From positions 1 through 64,000 of the IMG/VR virus record IMGVR_UViG_3300037184_000121: a stretch of DNA of 64,000 bases; one strand, given 5' to 3'. Numbering within the stretch: the stretch's first letter is position 1; each line of letters starts with the position of its first letter. Made by a program: the position numbers and the translations under genes. Of the stretch, positions 23,093-31,826 are shown one piece after another. A model generated the notes under the pieces. The model was not told the DNA's origin. It was given only the letters and a program-made list of their open reading frames with translations, and did not search any database. This stretch comes from a virus.

Positions 23093-25399
23093 ATGCCTTC
23101 CATTAATTCACAACCTGTTTTGCCTGGAGTCTATGACCAAGTGCAACAGCAATTGCTTGCTTCAGTAACTGGTGGCATTCGTGTCGCAGCTTATATTGGA
23201 ACAGGACGACTTACAAATTTAGTAGCTGGCGAAGTAGTTACTCGTGGAGCAACCAGCACTGATGCTCTTGCTCATACTGCTACTGTTCTTGATGGCAGTA
23301 CCATCACTGACGCTAACTATGCAACTTATGAAGCAGGTGTTGATTATTCTGCTACTCCAGTTTCAGGTGGAGTTGAATGGCTTAGTGGTCCTATTTCTTT
23401 AACAGGCAAACTCTCCGATCCTTATGCAGGTCTTAGCGGAAAAACTTTCCAAGTATCCGTTGCTGGTGGACCAATTCAAACATTTACTTTTTCTACAGAA
23501 ACTACAGCTGTTGAAGTTGCTGCCCTTATAAATGCTACATCAGTCCAGTTCAATGCAACCACTCCAGAAGTTCCAGTACCTACTCTTGCCACAGCTTCTA
23601 CATATGCTGTTCTCGGTGATACAACTGTAACAGCTGCTTCAACTGGTACAGGTACAGCACTAACTGGAGATTTAGGTAACGTTGCAGCCACAAGCATCAC
23701 AGGATTCCCCAATGGTACATACACGGGTACTCTTCACAGTGGAGATACTGCTGCTGGAACAGCAAACACTGATGCTCACACTGCTTACACTGCTTTTGCT
23801 GCTCTTCCAGTTACAACTAATCTTACAGGTCAAGATTTAGGTACTTTAACTCTTGCTCCTGGGGTTTATAAATTTAATTCTTCAGCCCAATTAACAGGGA
23901 CTCTTACTCTAGATGCAGGTGGTAATCCAAATGCTCAATGGGTATTCCAAATTGGTTCTACATTAACAACTGCAAGTGCATCTTCAGTTGTATTAATTCA
24001 TGGTGCCTCTGCTGGTAACGTTTATTGGCAAGTTGGTAGTTCTGCTACATTAGGAACCACAACAGCTCTACAAGGAACAATCATTGCCCTAGCAAGCATC
24101 ACTGCTGATACAGGTGCAACTGTTCAAGGACGACTTATTGCTCTTACAGGTGCTGTAACATTAGATCATAACACGGTAACAGTTGTTCCTGGAACTTCTC
24201 CTTCTGGGGCTCTCACCATTACTACAGTTGCTGGATTTAATTCCTCGCTTACAATTGAGAACGGAACAGCAAATTCAATTCTTGGATTTGTTGCTGGTTC
24301 ACTCGTTTCTACTCCTTCACAGCCAGCTCTTGGTGTTAAGTATTATGTGAATTATGAGTGGGCAAAAGCAATTGGGGATGGACAGAATTCATTCCAGCCT
24401 CAGTTCTTCTTTGTGCAGAATTTCAGCACAATTATAAATGCAATGGGAACTGTTGGTGGTGGGGATTCTCAGACGGCAAATATGCTAGGTGCTTGGACTC
24501 TTCCAGTTGCTGCTCGATTAGCACAACAGAATGGAGCCAGTATTGTTTGCTTGATGCAGATGAATCCAGCTGATGGATCGAATGCTTCTCAGGTTCGTGC
24601 AGCTCTTCAAAAGCTGTTCATTCCAAATATTAATATCGTTGTTTCTCTGGATGCTGCAGATAATGCAATGCTTATCCCAGATATTACAGCACATGTTGAA
24701 ACAGCCTCAAGCACAATTAACCGATTAGAAAGAACAGCTTTCATTGGTTTCTTGGCAGGATCAAATCCAACAATGCTTGGATATGCAACTGCTGCTTCCA
24801 GCAATCGTGTGGTTGTTGTCAATCAGACCAATACAGTATATTCAATGTTCATTGGCACAAATACTCTTCCTTCAGTTGTTGATGGAACGATGATGGCTGC
24901 AGCTTTAGCAGCTCTTCGTACAGATCCAGCATACGATGTTGCACAGCCATTGACTCGTGAAATCGTTTCTGGAATTTCTACTACGAATACTTTGGCCCAA
25001 GCAGAGAAAGTAATTCTATCCAATGGTGGAGTACTCATCGTTGACAATATCAGTGGATCTCCTAAAGTTGTGTTCGGGACAACCACTTCATTTGCAACAA
25101 TCTTGAATCAGCTCTATCAGGTTACAGAAATTACCGACTATTGCGCTCAGACTCTTCGTGGACTTCTTGATCCAATTTTCATTGGACAGAAGTTGCTGAC
25201 TAATACTCCTTCACAGGTTGAAACTGTTTCAGGAGCAATTATGCAGACGATTGAAGATGCAAATATTATTGAATCATTCGTACAGCCTACAGCAACAGTA
25301 AATCCAGTACAGCCTACCCAGATTCTACTCCAGGTAGGTATTCAACCAGTGCTGGAACTTGACACAATTCTAATCACACTTGGTCTTAACCTAGCATAA
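23093..25399 (+). CDS. contractile tail sheath protein with inserted DUF3494 domain
   Basis: This 768-residue protein is preceded by AAGGAG. It has the sheath pattern: a short N-terminal arm (QPVLPGVYDQVQ), outer domains, and a C-terminal core (about 400-768) with RTAFIGFLAGSNPTMLGYA, a VVVVNQTN segment, ALAALRTDPAYDVAQPLT and RGLLDPIFIGQKLLTN. Residues about 164-366 (23582-24190) are a complete DUF3494 domain, the fold of many ice-binding proteins: LATASTYAVLGDTTVT, TGDLGN, SITGFPNGTYTGT, LTLAPGVYKF, WVFQIGSTL, NVYWQVGSSATLG, LQGTIIALASITADTGATVQ and GRLIALTGAVTLDHN. It interrupts a smaller domain that resumes as GALTITTVAGFNSSLTI. The tube gene follows. Confidence 0.85.
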   Translation: MPSINSQPVLPGVYDQVQQQLLASVTGGIRVAAYIGTGRLTNLVAGEVVTRGATSTDALAHTATVLDGSTITDANYATYEAGVDYSATPVSGGVEWLSGPISLTGKLSDPYAGLSGKTFQVSVAGGPIQTFTFSTETTAVEVAALINATSVQFNATTPEVPVPTLATASTYAVLGDTTVTAASTGTGTALTGDLGNVAATSITGFPNGTYTGTLHSGDTAAGTANTDAHTAYTAFAALPVTTNLTGQDLGTLTLAPGVYKFNSSAQLTGTLTLDAGGNPNAQWVFQIGSTLTTASASSVVLIHGASAGNVYWQVGSSATLGTTTALQGTIIALASITADTGATVQGRLIALTGAVTLDHNTVTVVPGTSPSGALTITTVAGFNSSLTIENGTANSILGFVAGSLVSTPSQPALGVKYYVNYEWAKAIGDGQNSFQPQFFFVQNFSTIINAMGTVGGGDSQTANMLGAWTLPVAARLAQQNGASIVCLMQMNPADGSNASQVRAALQKLFIPNINIVVSLDAADNAMLIPDITAHVETASSTINRLERTAFIGFLAGSNPTMLGYATAASSNRVVVVNQTNTVYSMFIGTNTLPSVVDGTMMAAALAALRTDPAYDVAQPLTREIVSGISTTNTLAQAEKVILSNGGVLIVDNISGSPKVVFGTTTSFATILNQLYQVTEITDYCAQTLRGLLDPIFIGQKLLTNTPSQVETVSGAIMQTIEDANIIESFVQPTATVNPVQPTQILLQVGIQPVLELDTILITLGLNLA

Positions 25400-25446
25400 G
25401 TTAGATAAGAAAAATTTAAAAGATATTTTTGTAAAGGAGAATATTT

Positions 25447-25977
25447 ATGGCAGAATTGGGCAACACCATTGCGAGGCTTTCAACCTCAGTTTCATTATTT
25501 GTACTTCCAAAGTCTTTAAATTCAACGACCCTCAATAACCCAACAGCTCTCTTAGCACTTGCTCAACAGAGTGCAAAGATTGGTGCTGTACAATCATTTA
25601 CTCAAACTCAGCGTCGAAATACAGATTTTCGATTTGAATTGGATAGTGATCAGCAGGGTAAACCCGTTGAACGTCTTCCTCGTACAGTGGATGAATATTC
25701 TCTTCATGCAGATCGAGTTATGCTATACGTTTCTGATGTCCTGGAAACTCTTGGTATTTCTGGTGATGATATTGTCAATAACAATGCTCCAATAGGTATC
25801 TTGAAGCAGGAGATTGCCCCACCTGGATCTGGTATTCCTACGAAGAGCACAATTTTCACAGGAGTTTGGGTACACTCTGTATCAGCTAGTTATAATATTA
25901 ATGGTGGGGATCTCAGAATTTTAGAAGGGGTGGACCTGGGATATACATCATCCACTGTAATAGGGGAACCTGCATAA
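25447..25977 (+). CDS. tail tube protein
   Basis: This 176-residue protein lies directly after the sheath gene, the standard position of the inner tube subunit, and has an AAGGAG site. It has the expected length and a beta-rich core with FRFELDSDQQGKPVERLPRT and TIFTGVWVHSVSASYNINGG. A promoter and the frameshifting chaperone gene follow. The call is from order, size and composition; I do not see a signature motif. Confidence 0.75.
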   Translation: MAELGNTIARLSTSVSLFVLPKSLNSTTLNNPTALLALAQQSAKIGAVQSFTQTQRRNTDFRFELDSDQQGKPVERLPRTVDEYSLHADRVMLYVSDVLETLGISGDDIVNNNAPIGILKQEIAPPGSGIPTKSTIFTGVWVHSVSASYNINGGDLRILEGVDLGYTSSTVIGEPA

Positions 25978-25984
25978 ATAGTAG

Positions 25985-26013
25985 TTGCAAAGAATGTAAA
26001 GATATGATATAAT
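25985..26013 (+). promoter_or_regulatory. sigma-70 promoter before the tail assembly chaperone
   Basis: TTGCAA, 17 bp, TATAAT. It gives a leader of about 26 nt with AAAAGGAG before the ATG at 26046. A separate promoter here would let chaperone dosage differ from tube and sheath. Confidence 0.7.
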
Positions 26014-26045
26014 AGTAGTGAAAGATAAGTAAAAGGAGTTTCACA

Positions 26046-26432
26046 ATGGATTTGACAAATTTTAAAAGTTTGAATCGTGTTTCCAAAGAATTTGAAATTG
26101 TAAAAGTAGGTTATCCTGGACTTGAACAAGGTCTAAAAATTTCAATTCATACATTGGCTGTTCTGGAACAGCAATCAGCCCTAGCAGAGCTTCCTACTTC
26201 TCCATTGGGTCAAGATCCTGCCCTTCGTGCTGTTGTTCTTCAACAGGCACTATTAGTATATGCTCTAGACTCTATTAATGGAGAGAAGATTGACTTGAAG
26301 ACGGCAAAAGACTTCATTCAAAATCTGCAAGCTCCTATTTTCAATGAGATTTATAATTGTTATGATTCAATTGCACAAGAGCAAGATGCAACTATGGTTG
26401 CATTAGCTGAAAGTAAAAAAAAAGTGATTTAA
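26046..26432 (+). CDS. tail assembly chaperone, short form (gpG-like)
   Basis: This 128-residue product lies between tube and tape measure, where contractile and long-tailed phages encode two overlapping chaperones that coat the tape measure during tail assembly. It is helical in its second half (LRAVVLQQALLVYALDSING) and ends SKKKVI. The last Lys codons form a run of nine A residues at 26415-26423, a -1 slippery site. Only ribosomes that do not slip make this form. Confidence 0.8.
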   Translation: MDLTNFKSLNRVSKEFEIVKVGYPGLEQGLKISIHTLAVLEQQSALAELPTSPLGQDPALRAVVLQQALLVYALDSINGEKIDLKTAKDFIQNLQAPIFNEIYNCYDSIAQEQDATMVALAESKKKVI

Positions 26433-26779
26433 TCCCGTTTCGAGACCTTTGGGTCGTCGCAAAATCCCTCCATGTATCTCCCTTCTCTCAAGAAATTTCT
26501 AACCTATCACCTGCACAGTATACATGGATTTTAACTAATCACTTTAAGGATCAAGAGGAAGATTTTGAAAGTACAAAATTGCTTTGTCGATTCTTAAATC
26601 CTGCTGCTGCTGAGACAATATTTGATGGTAAGAAAGTTGAAAAGACTGAGAGTACAAAAGATACGATGTTTGAAAATATGGCTCGTGATCTAAAGGGAAA
26701 ATATACTCCCGAAGAGCTTCAGGCTATGATGGATGATCCAAAAAGATGGGCCAACATGGATCGGATCGAGAAAGCCTAA
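26046..26779 (+). CDS. tail assembly chaperone, -1 frameshift fusion (gpGT-like)
   Basis: The zero frame reads AGT AAA AAA AAA GTG ATT TAA. In the -1 frame there is a TAA at 26414-26416, just before the A run, then an uninterrupted frame to the TAA at 26777-26779. A slip on A-AAA-AAA gives a fusion of about 244 residues whose extension reads KSDLIPFRDLWVVAKSLHVS, SPAQYTWILTNHF and ends DDPKRWANMDRIEKA. The extension has no start codon with a ribosome binding site of its own. This matches the lambda G/GT arrangement. No pseudoknot was worked out. Confidence 0.8.
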
Positions 26780-26805
26780 CATTTCTTAACATCCAAAATT
26801 AGCCC

Positions 26806-26834
26806 TTGACATTGTTATCTTCTCCTGCTATACT
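26806..26834 (+). promoter_or_regulatory. sigma-70 promoter with leaderless downstream gene
   Basis: CCC-TTGACA, 17 bp, TGC-TATACT. The ATG of the next gene comes 5 nt after the -10 box, so transcription should begin at or next to the start codon. The spacer is close to that of the promoter at 48009 (both contain CTCCTGC). Confidence 0.85.
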
Positions 26835-26839
26835 GTAGT

Positions 26840-27091
26840 ATGGAAATCTTAATTGCACTCTTCTTCGTAGCGGCCATAGGCTTCCAAGTGCTTAACCTGA
26901 TTGATTGGGTTATTTCTTCTATTTTTCATTTGTTTGGGCTTGGTATTTTTCCTACAAGAGAGTTTGTATTAAAACAATTAGGTTACGATCCAGAGCAATG
27001 TTCCTATGCTGATGCATATTTAAATTGGGAATGCAACCAAGAAATCAGAAAATGGTCAGCACATAGCTATACATATAAATATCAAAGATAA
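26840..27091 (+). CDS. small membrane protein, leaderless, inserted before the tape measure
   Basis: This 83-residue protein begins with a hydrophobic helix (MEILIALFFVAAIGFQVLNL) and a second hydrophobic stretch (WVISSIFHLFGLGIF), then a polar C-terminus with two Cys. It has no ribosome binding site; the start lies 5 nt after a consensus -10 box. Its early-type promoter is odd in the middle of the late tail cluster, so it may be a moron-like accessory gene acting at the host membrane. Function unknown. Confidence 0.65.
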   Translation: MEILIALFFVAAIGFQVLNLIDWVISSIFHLFGLGIFPTREFVLKQLGYDPEQCSYADAYLNWECNQEIRKWSAHSYTYKYQR

Positions 27092-27155
27092 ATAAGGTTT
27101 AGCAGTATATTTCTGTAGTTCCAACCTAACGTAATTCAATTCTGAGGTAATTCCA

Positions 27156-28889
27156 TTGCCAGATCTATTAGGCCCTTCTGGGCAACCTTTGCCACCTAAC
27201 CCTTTTACACAGTCACAGTCGCAGAATGTGAGTGCTAATGTTTCTGTTAATACCCAACCTGCTGAGAGAGCTTTTGCTGACTTGCAGAAGGTTCTAGATG
27301 GGTTGATGAAGAACTTTGGGGTGAATTGGGAGAAAGCTTCTCATGATGGAATGGCTGCACAAGAACGATTTTATAGTTATATTGGGGATAAACAGAAAGA
27401 ACGGGAATTGGCTCTAAAACGATATAGTTCCGAAGCTATTAGTGGTATAGAAAAGGAAAGAGATGCAGCTATTGCAGCATTAGACGCAAAGAAGATGGCT
27501 CATGAAGATTTTGAAAAAGAAAAGACACGAATTACAGATGATGCAGAAAAAGCTAGAAAGAAGATTGGGGAAGAGACTGATAGAAAAAGAAAGCAATCTA
27601 GTGGAGTTATGCAGTCTATTGCAAAATTTGCTGGTGATGTAGGAGGTCCTTTTGGAGGAGCAATAAGTTCACAGATAACAAGTATGGCAGAGCATCCAAT
27701 AGCATATCTTGTTTCTGGTGCAATAATGGCAGGTATAGAGAAAAGTATAGTTCATGCTCAGTTTACAAGAGCTGGGGCAGGACTTGCAGGAGCAGGATTT
27801 AGGCTTGGTGCAGGTGCTTCAACTGCAGAAGCTTTTGATAGAGCTTTATTTGGTCCTGGTGTAGCAGGAGGCCGTTTTGGGGCAGCTTTATCAAGGGATC
27901 AGCAAGTACAGATTATGGCGCAAATGGCTGGATCTAGAACAATGATAGATCAAGCTAGAGGTGGGGGTTTTGGAGCTATTTCAGGGAATCTTGGTTTATT
28001 TGCAAATATCCTTCCTGATGCTTCAAAAGAGATGGAAATTTTTACAGATGCTACTAAAGATTTAGGGATGTCTCAGAAAGATATTACTAACACTTTTGTT
28101 TCTTCTCGTGTTAATGCGGATCGTCTTAAAATAACTCAATTAGATGCTATTGCAACCCAGATGGATATGGCAAGAGCCCTTCGTAATGTTACAAATGATG
28201 GAGTAGTTGCAGCAAATGTTCTTTATAATATTACTGGTTATTTGAATGCAATTGGAGCAAGTGAGAGTGAAAAGATTAGAATAGCGGGAGCTGTTGGGCA
28301 AGCAGGAGCCAATCTTTCTTTTCAAACACTTTATGGAATGTCCACTTTTCTTAATGATGGGAAAAGACCAACCTTTGAAGGTATGTTTGGCACAGGTGCC
28401 TATGGAGTTGCAGGAAGCAAGGTAGGAATAATGCATGACCCTTTTAAGACATTAGGAGGGTTTTTAACTAAAATTGGAGGACAGTTTCACGATCCTAATG
28501 TCAGAATGCTTGTAGCTTCCCAATTGATGGATAAATATGTTCCTGGCCTTCGTATGCAAGATATTCCTCAATTTTTTAATCTTGCAGCTGCTGCTATGCG
28601 GGGAGATAAGGGCATAGATTATGGAAAAGAATTTGAAAAATTAGAGAAAAAGACTCCCCAAATAGCTATGGCTGAAGGTATTAATACGTTAGTTCAGATT
28701 GTTGCTCCTATCGTAAGATTGGAGAATGTATTTACTAACTTCTGGCCAATGATTGATGAGCGTATAAATAAGTTATTCAATCATTTTGGAATAGGTACAA
28801 TTAAGGGATTGCCAAAAAAGATGATGGATTGGGTTGACATGAATATTAAACACAAAGGACCAGCAGGTGGTGCTTCTGGTACTTATTAA
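27156..28889 (+). CDS. tape measure protein
   Basis: This 577-residue protein starts at TTG behind TGAGGT. It has a Pro/Gln-rich N-terminus, a charged coiled coil (about 60-150, KERELALKRYSSEAI and onward), and a long Gly/Ala-rich hydrophobic region (about 155-290, FAGDVGGPFGGAISS, AGAGLAGAGFRLGAG) as found in tape measures that cross the host membrane. Position after the frameshifting chaperone and before the hub genes confirms the role. Using the family rule of about 1.5 angstrom per residue, the tail would be short, roughly 85-90 nm (inference). Confidence 0.8.
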   Translation: MPDLLGPSGQPLPPNPFTQSQSQNVSANVSVNTQPAERAFADLQKVLDGLMKNFGVNWEKASHDGMAAQERFYSYIGDKQKERELALKRYSSEAISGIEKERDAAIAALDAKKMAHEDFEKEKTRITDDAEKARKKIGEETDRKRKQSSGVMQSIAKFAGDVGGPFGGAISSQITSMAEHPIAYLVSGAIMAGIEKSIVHAQFTRAGAGLAGAGFRLGAGASTAEAFDRALFGPGVAGGRFGAALSRDQQVQIMAQMAGSRTMIDQARGGGFGAISGNLGLFANILPDASKEMEIFTDATKDLGMSQKDITNTFVSSRVNADRLKITQLDAIATQMDMARALRNVTNDGVVAANVLYNITGYLNAIGASESEKIRIAGAVGQAGANLSFQTLYGMSTFLNDGKRPTFEGMFGTGAYGVAGSKVGIMHDPFKTLGGFLTKIGGQFHDPNVRMLVASQLMDKYVPGLRMQDIPQFFNLAAAAMRGDKGIDYGKEFEKLEKKTPQIAMAEGINTLVQIVAPIVRLENVFTNFWPMIDERINKLFNHFGIGTIKGLPKKMMDWVDMNIKHKGPAGGASGTY

Positions 28890-28902
28890 AAGGTAATTAA
28901 CA

Positions 28903-29400
28903 ATGGCTAATATCTATCCTGTTCGTCTAAATAACTTAAATTTCTATGTTAATCCTAGAAATATGAAAGTGACTAAAGGTGTGAATTATGGAACACTCCC
29001 TACACAAGGAGGCGTTCAGTATCAGATTTGGTATAATGCTCCTGAAATGTTAATTATGACAGGAGCTTCAGCAGGACAGACAGCCTATCAGGAACTTTTA
29101 TTTTTAAAACAGCAGTTTGAGAGTAATAATAAGTTAAGTACACTTTTTTATAAAACTCAATTATATCAAGGTTTTCTTACTCTGTTGGATGTTGAAGCTT
29201 CTACAAGTCATTTGAATGAGTTTACATATACAATAAATTTTCAGTTGCTATTTGGGCAGCAATTTGCTATTGAAGATTTCTCCATTTCTACTACGAATAA
29301 TGGAGTGGTTGAAGGGGCAATTGGTCGATTACAAAATATTTTAAATATTCCATTAAATAAGGCTAGTGCGAATATAACGAATCTATTACAGAAGTTCTAA
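28903..29400 (+). CDS. baseplate/tail hub-proximal protein
   Basis: This 165-residue protein follows the tape measure and precedes the large hub protein. It begins with a beta domain (YPVRLNNLNFYVNPRNMKVT) and contains YNAPEMLIMTGASAGQTAYQ followed by a helix, a pattern of small tube-initiator proteins located between tape measure and hub. The next gene starts 2 nt after its stop. The exact family is not clear. Confidence 0.6.
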   Translation: MANIYPVRLNNLNFYVNPRNMKVTKGVNYGTLPTQGGVQYQIWYNAPEMLIMTGASAGQTAYQELLFLKQQFESNNKLSTLFYKTQLYQGFLTLLDVEASTSHLNEFTYTINFQLLFGQQFAIEDFSISTTNNGVVEGAIGRLQNILNIPLNKASANITNLLQKF

Positions 29401-29402
29401 TT

Positions 29403-31826
29403 ATGGCAAACAACGATCAGGTCAGTCAAGAATATCTATTAGTTAAATGCTTCCTTTACAAGTATACTCCTCCTTTTGCTCAAGTGTTAACACCAACGGC
29501 AGGGGGGGATGTGACTTCTACAACATTTTCTGGATTATCTACTTTTAAACCTTATGAGATTCCTTTAGATGATACTCATTATTTTACAAAGTATGATATT
29601 TCTCAATTTGTTACATCTTATGCATTTGAGCAGAATATTGATGAAACAACTTATTCATGGTCTGTAGAATTGCAAGATTTAGCTCTTAGTTATGGACTAA
29701 TTAATAGTAAGTTGAAAGTAAAACCCCCTTCAGGAAGTTCTTTAAAAGGAGGTCTTTCTTTTACTAATTCCTCTATTTCAGGAAATTATTTAGCTGAATA
29801 TGAGACAGATGCTAATACTTTTAAAAATAATACTAAAGCTATTTTTGGGTCTAATCCAGCAAATTTAGTTGACCCTATTTTGACTGCTAAGATAAGTCGT
29901 GGTTTCACTCCTGGACCTTTAACTGTGCAGAATCCAAATCTGAATGCAGCTTTATCAACCGTTCCTGGACTCAGACTTAGTGATTTGATTCAAGAATATG
30001 ATTTTATTTCATTATTTCTTTATAAAAATACTACCCCATTGACAGATATTTATGGTTGTGTTATTACCTTAACTGGGTCTGTGTCAGCACTTCCAAATAA
30101 TCCTTTGTACCTTTTTGAATACGCTTTTACAAATTCAGATCAGGTATCTTTTGGTAATGCTTTTAATGCTGCAAATTATCAGCCTCTAACAGATGCAAAT
30201 CTTCAATATGAATCTATTTTAATGACCAAAATTAAAATGCCCAATGGTCAGAGTCAGACCTTATTTTCTAATGAATTTAATGGTTTTGTAATGAAAAAGA
30301 ATACAGCTAGTGCTATTGGCCAAGTTGATAGGGTTACAATAGCAGGGAATGGTTGGAGTCGTTTATTTGGTGCTACTCGTCGTGCAATGAAGACTTCTTT
30401 ATTTGCAAATGCCTTGTATCAAATTGGGCAGGTTACAGGCTTAAAGGATGTTACTCCATACGAAAATATCTTTGCAGGTCAGCCTATAGCAAATATTATA
30501 CAAGATTTGTTTGATAGTCTTTATAGAATTGATTTTAATACTACTACAGCAGAACTTGTTAAAGCTGCTGCACAACCCATAAATCCTTTGAATTCAACAA
30601 ACTTAGCGACTTCTACTCAGGTACAGACAGATTTTTTTGCAAGTCCTTTAGGAATTACAGGAACTGTGCCAGCGGCTACTTCTAGTCCTACATTGCAACC
30701 TTTAGGAACTAGCTTCTATAATATTACCTCGTTAATAGTAGGAAATTCATACCCCGCAAATTTATTTACTTTGCCTCCTTATTTGTTATCTACAGTAATG
30801 AAGCTTAGACCTTTCGCCTATATTGAACCACTAAATTTTCCAGTATCAGATGATTTTATAAGCGGAGCAACTTCTGCAGCAGCATCGAAATTTACTACTG
30901 CAAATGCTTCTGGAGTACAAACGTCACCTGCAACATTTCAGCAAGTAATTCAGAATTATAATACTAGTCAACAAGTTATAAATTATACGAGCACAAGTCC
31001 CGTATTTATTGATCCAAGTGTTCAGAATTTGGTAGCCTATTTTAATTATTTAGATGTAGTATTTCTTCCTTATAGTCCACAATTACAAACTCCATATGAA
31101 ATTTTAGATCAAATTCGAAGTATTACATTTACAGAAATTTTTGAACAGCCTAGTGGTCAGTTTCTAGTACGTTCACCCCAATATAACAATATGGCTGCTT
31201 CTGTTCCAGGAAGATCTGATATTTCTATGATTCGGAGTAGGAATTTAAATATTCTTTCTACAAATTATACAGAAACTGTAGAACATCTAGTGACTAGACT
31301 AATATCAGGTTATTCTACTAGTGTATTACCTACAGATCTGCTAAAACAATTTGGCTATTGTGATGGAAAACTTTTAATTCAAAATGGATTAACAGAAATG
31401 GAGACAATAGCAAATCCAAATACTTCAACAATTTCTTTATCTAATCCTACAACTAATAACAGTTCTATTCCAGGTATTTTTGGATGGGCCGAATATTTGA
31501 TGGAATTATCTAATGCTAAACTTAAAACAGGCACTATTATGTGTGATTTAGATAATACAATTCAAGTAGGACAGACATTTATTGATGAGACAAAATTTAA
31601 ATTTGGATATATTATAGGTGTTAGCAAGCATGTTGCTGTGGCGGGAACAGCTACGATGTCTCTTAATTTATCATATGTACGTGATGCTGTCCCTTCATAT
31701 TCTGATCCATCTAACCCATATGCAATTACAGGCATAAATGTAGATTTGTTACCTATTTTAACAGATATTGAGAATTCATTTGCATCAGGTACTTTAAAAC
31801 CAACGTCACAGACAACCAATATATGA
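29403..31826 (+). CDS. baseplate hub protein (gp27/gpD-like role)
   Basis: This 807-residue protein lies between the tube-initiator-like gene and the spike. The N-terminal 140 residues include DISQFVTSYAFEQNIDETTYSW, typical of hub proteins that define the tail axis. The centre has ITLTGSVSALPNNP and VDRVTIAGNGWSRLFG, and the C-terminal part contains a late beta domain (FGYIIGVSKHVAVAGTATMS, LNLSYVRD). The stop overlaps the start of the spike gene. It is longer than most hubs, with Asn/Ser/Thr-rich insertions. Assignment is from order and fold hints. Confidence 0.65.
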   Translation: MANNDQVSQEYLLVKCFLYKYTPPFAQVLTPTAGGDVTSTTFSGLSTFKPYEIPLDDTHYFTKYDISQFVTSYAFEQNIDETTYSWSVELQDLALSYGLINSKLKVKPPSGSSLKGGLSFTNSSISGNYLAEYETDANTFKNNTKAIFGSNPANLVDPILTAKISRGFTPGPLTVQNPNLNAALSTVPGLRLSDLIQEYDFISLFLYKNTTPLTDIYGCVITLTGSVSALPNNPLYLFEYAFTNSDQVSFGNAFNAANYQPLTDANLQYESILMTKIKMPNGQSQTLFSNEFNGFVMKKNTASAIGQVDRVTIAGNGWSRLFGATRRAMKTSLFANALYQIGQVTGLKDVTPYENIFAGQPIANIIQDLFDSLYRIDFNTTTAELVKAAAQPINPLNSTNLATSTQVQTDFFASPLGITGTVPAATSSPTLQPLGTSFYNITSLIVGNSYPANLFTLPPYLLSTVMKLRPFAYIEPLNFPVSDDFISGATSAAASKFTTANASGVQTSPATFQQVIQNYNTSQQVINYTSTSPVFIDPSVQNLVAYFNYLDVVFLPYSPQLQTPYEILDQIRSITFTEIFEQPSGQFLVRSPQYNNMAASVPGRSDISMIRSRNLNILSTNYTETVEHLVTRLISGYSTSVLPTDLLKQFGYCDGKLLIQNGLTEMETIANPNTSTISLSNPTTNNSSIPGIFGWAEYLMELSNAKLKTGTIMCDLDNTIQVGQTFIDETKFKFGYIIGVSKHVAVAGTATMSLNLSYVRDAVPSYSDPSNPYAITGINVDLLPILTDIENSFASGTLKPTSQTTNI

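Noticed and set aside
26579-26779. Independent 66-residue gene starting at TTG 26579
   Set aside because: There is no ribosome binding site, the frame is open upstream to the A9 run, and the position matches the frameshift extension of the tail chaperone.
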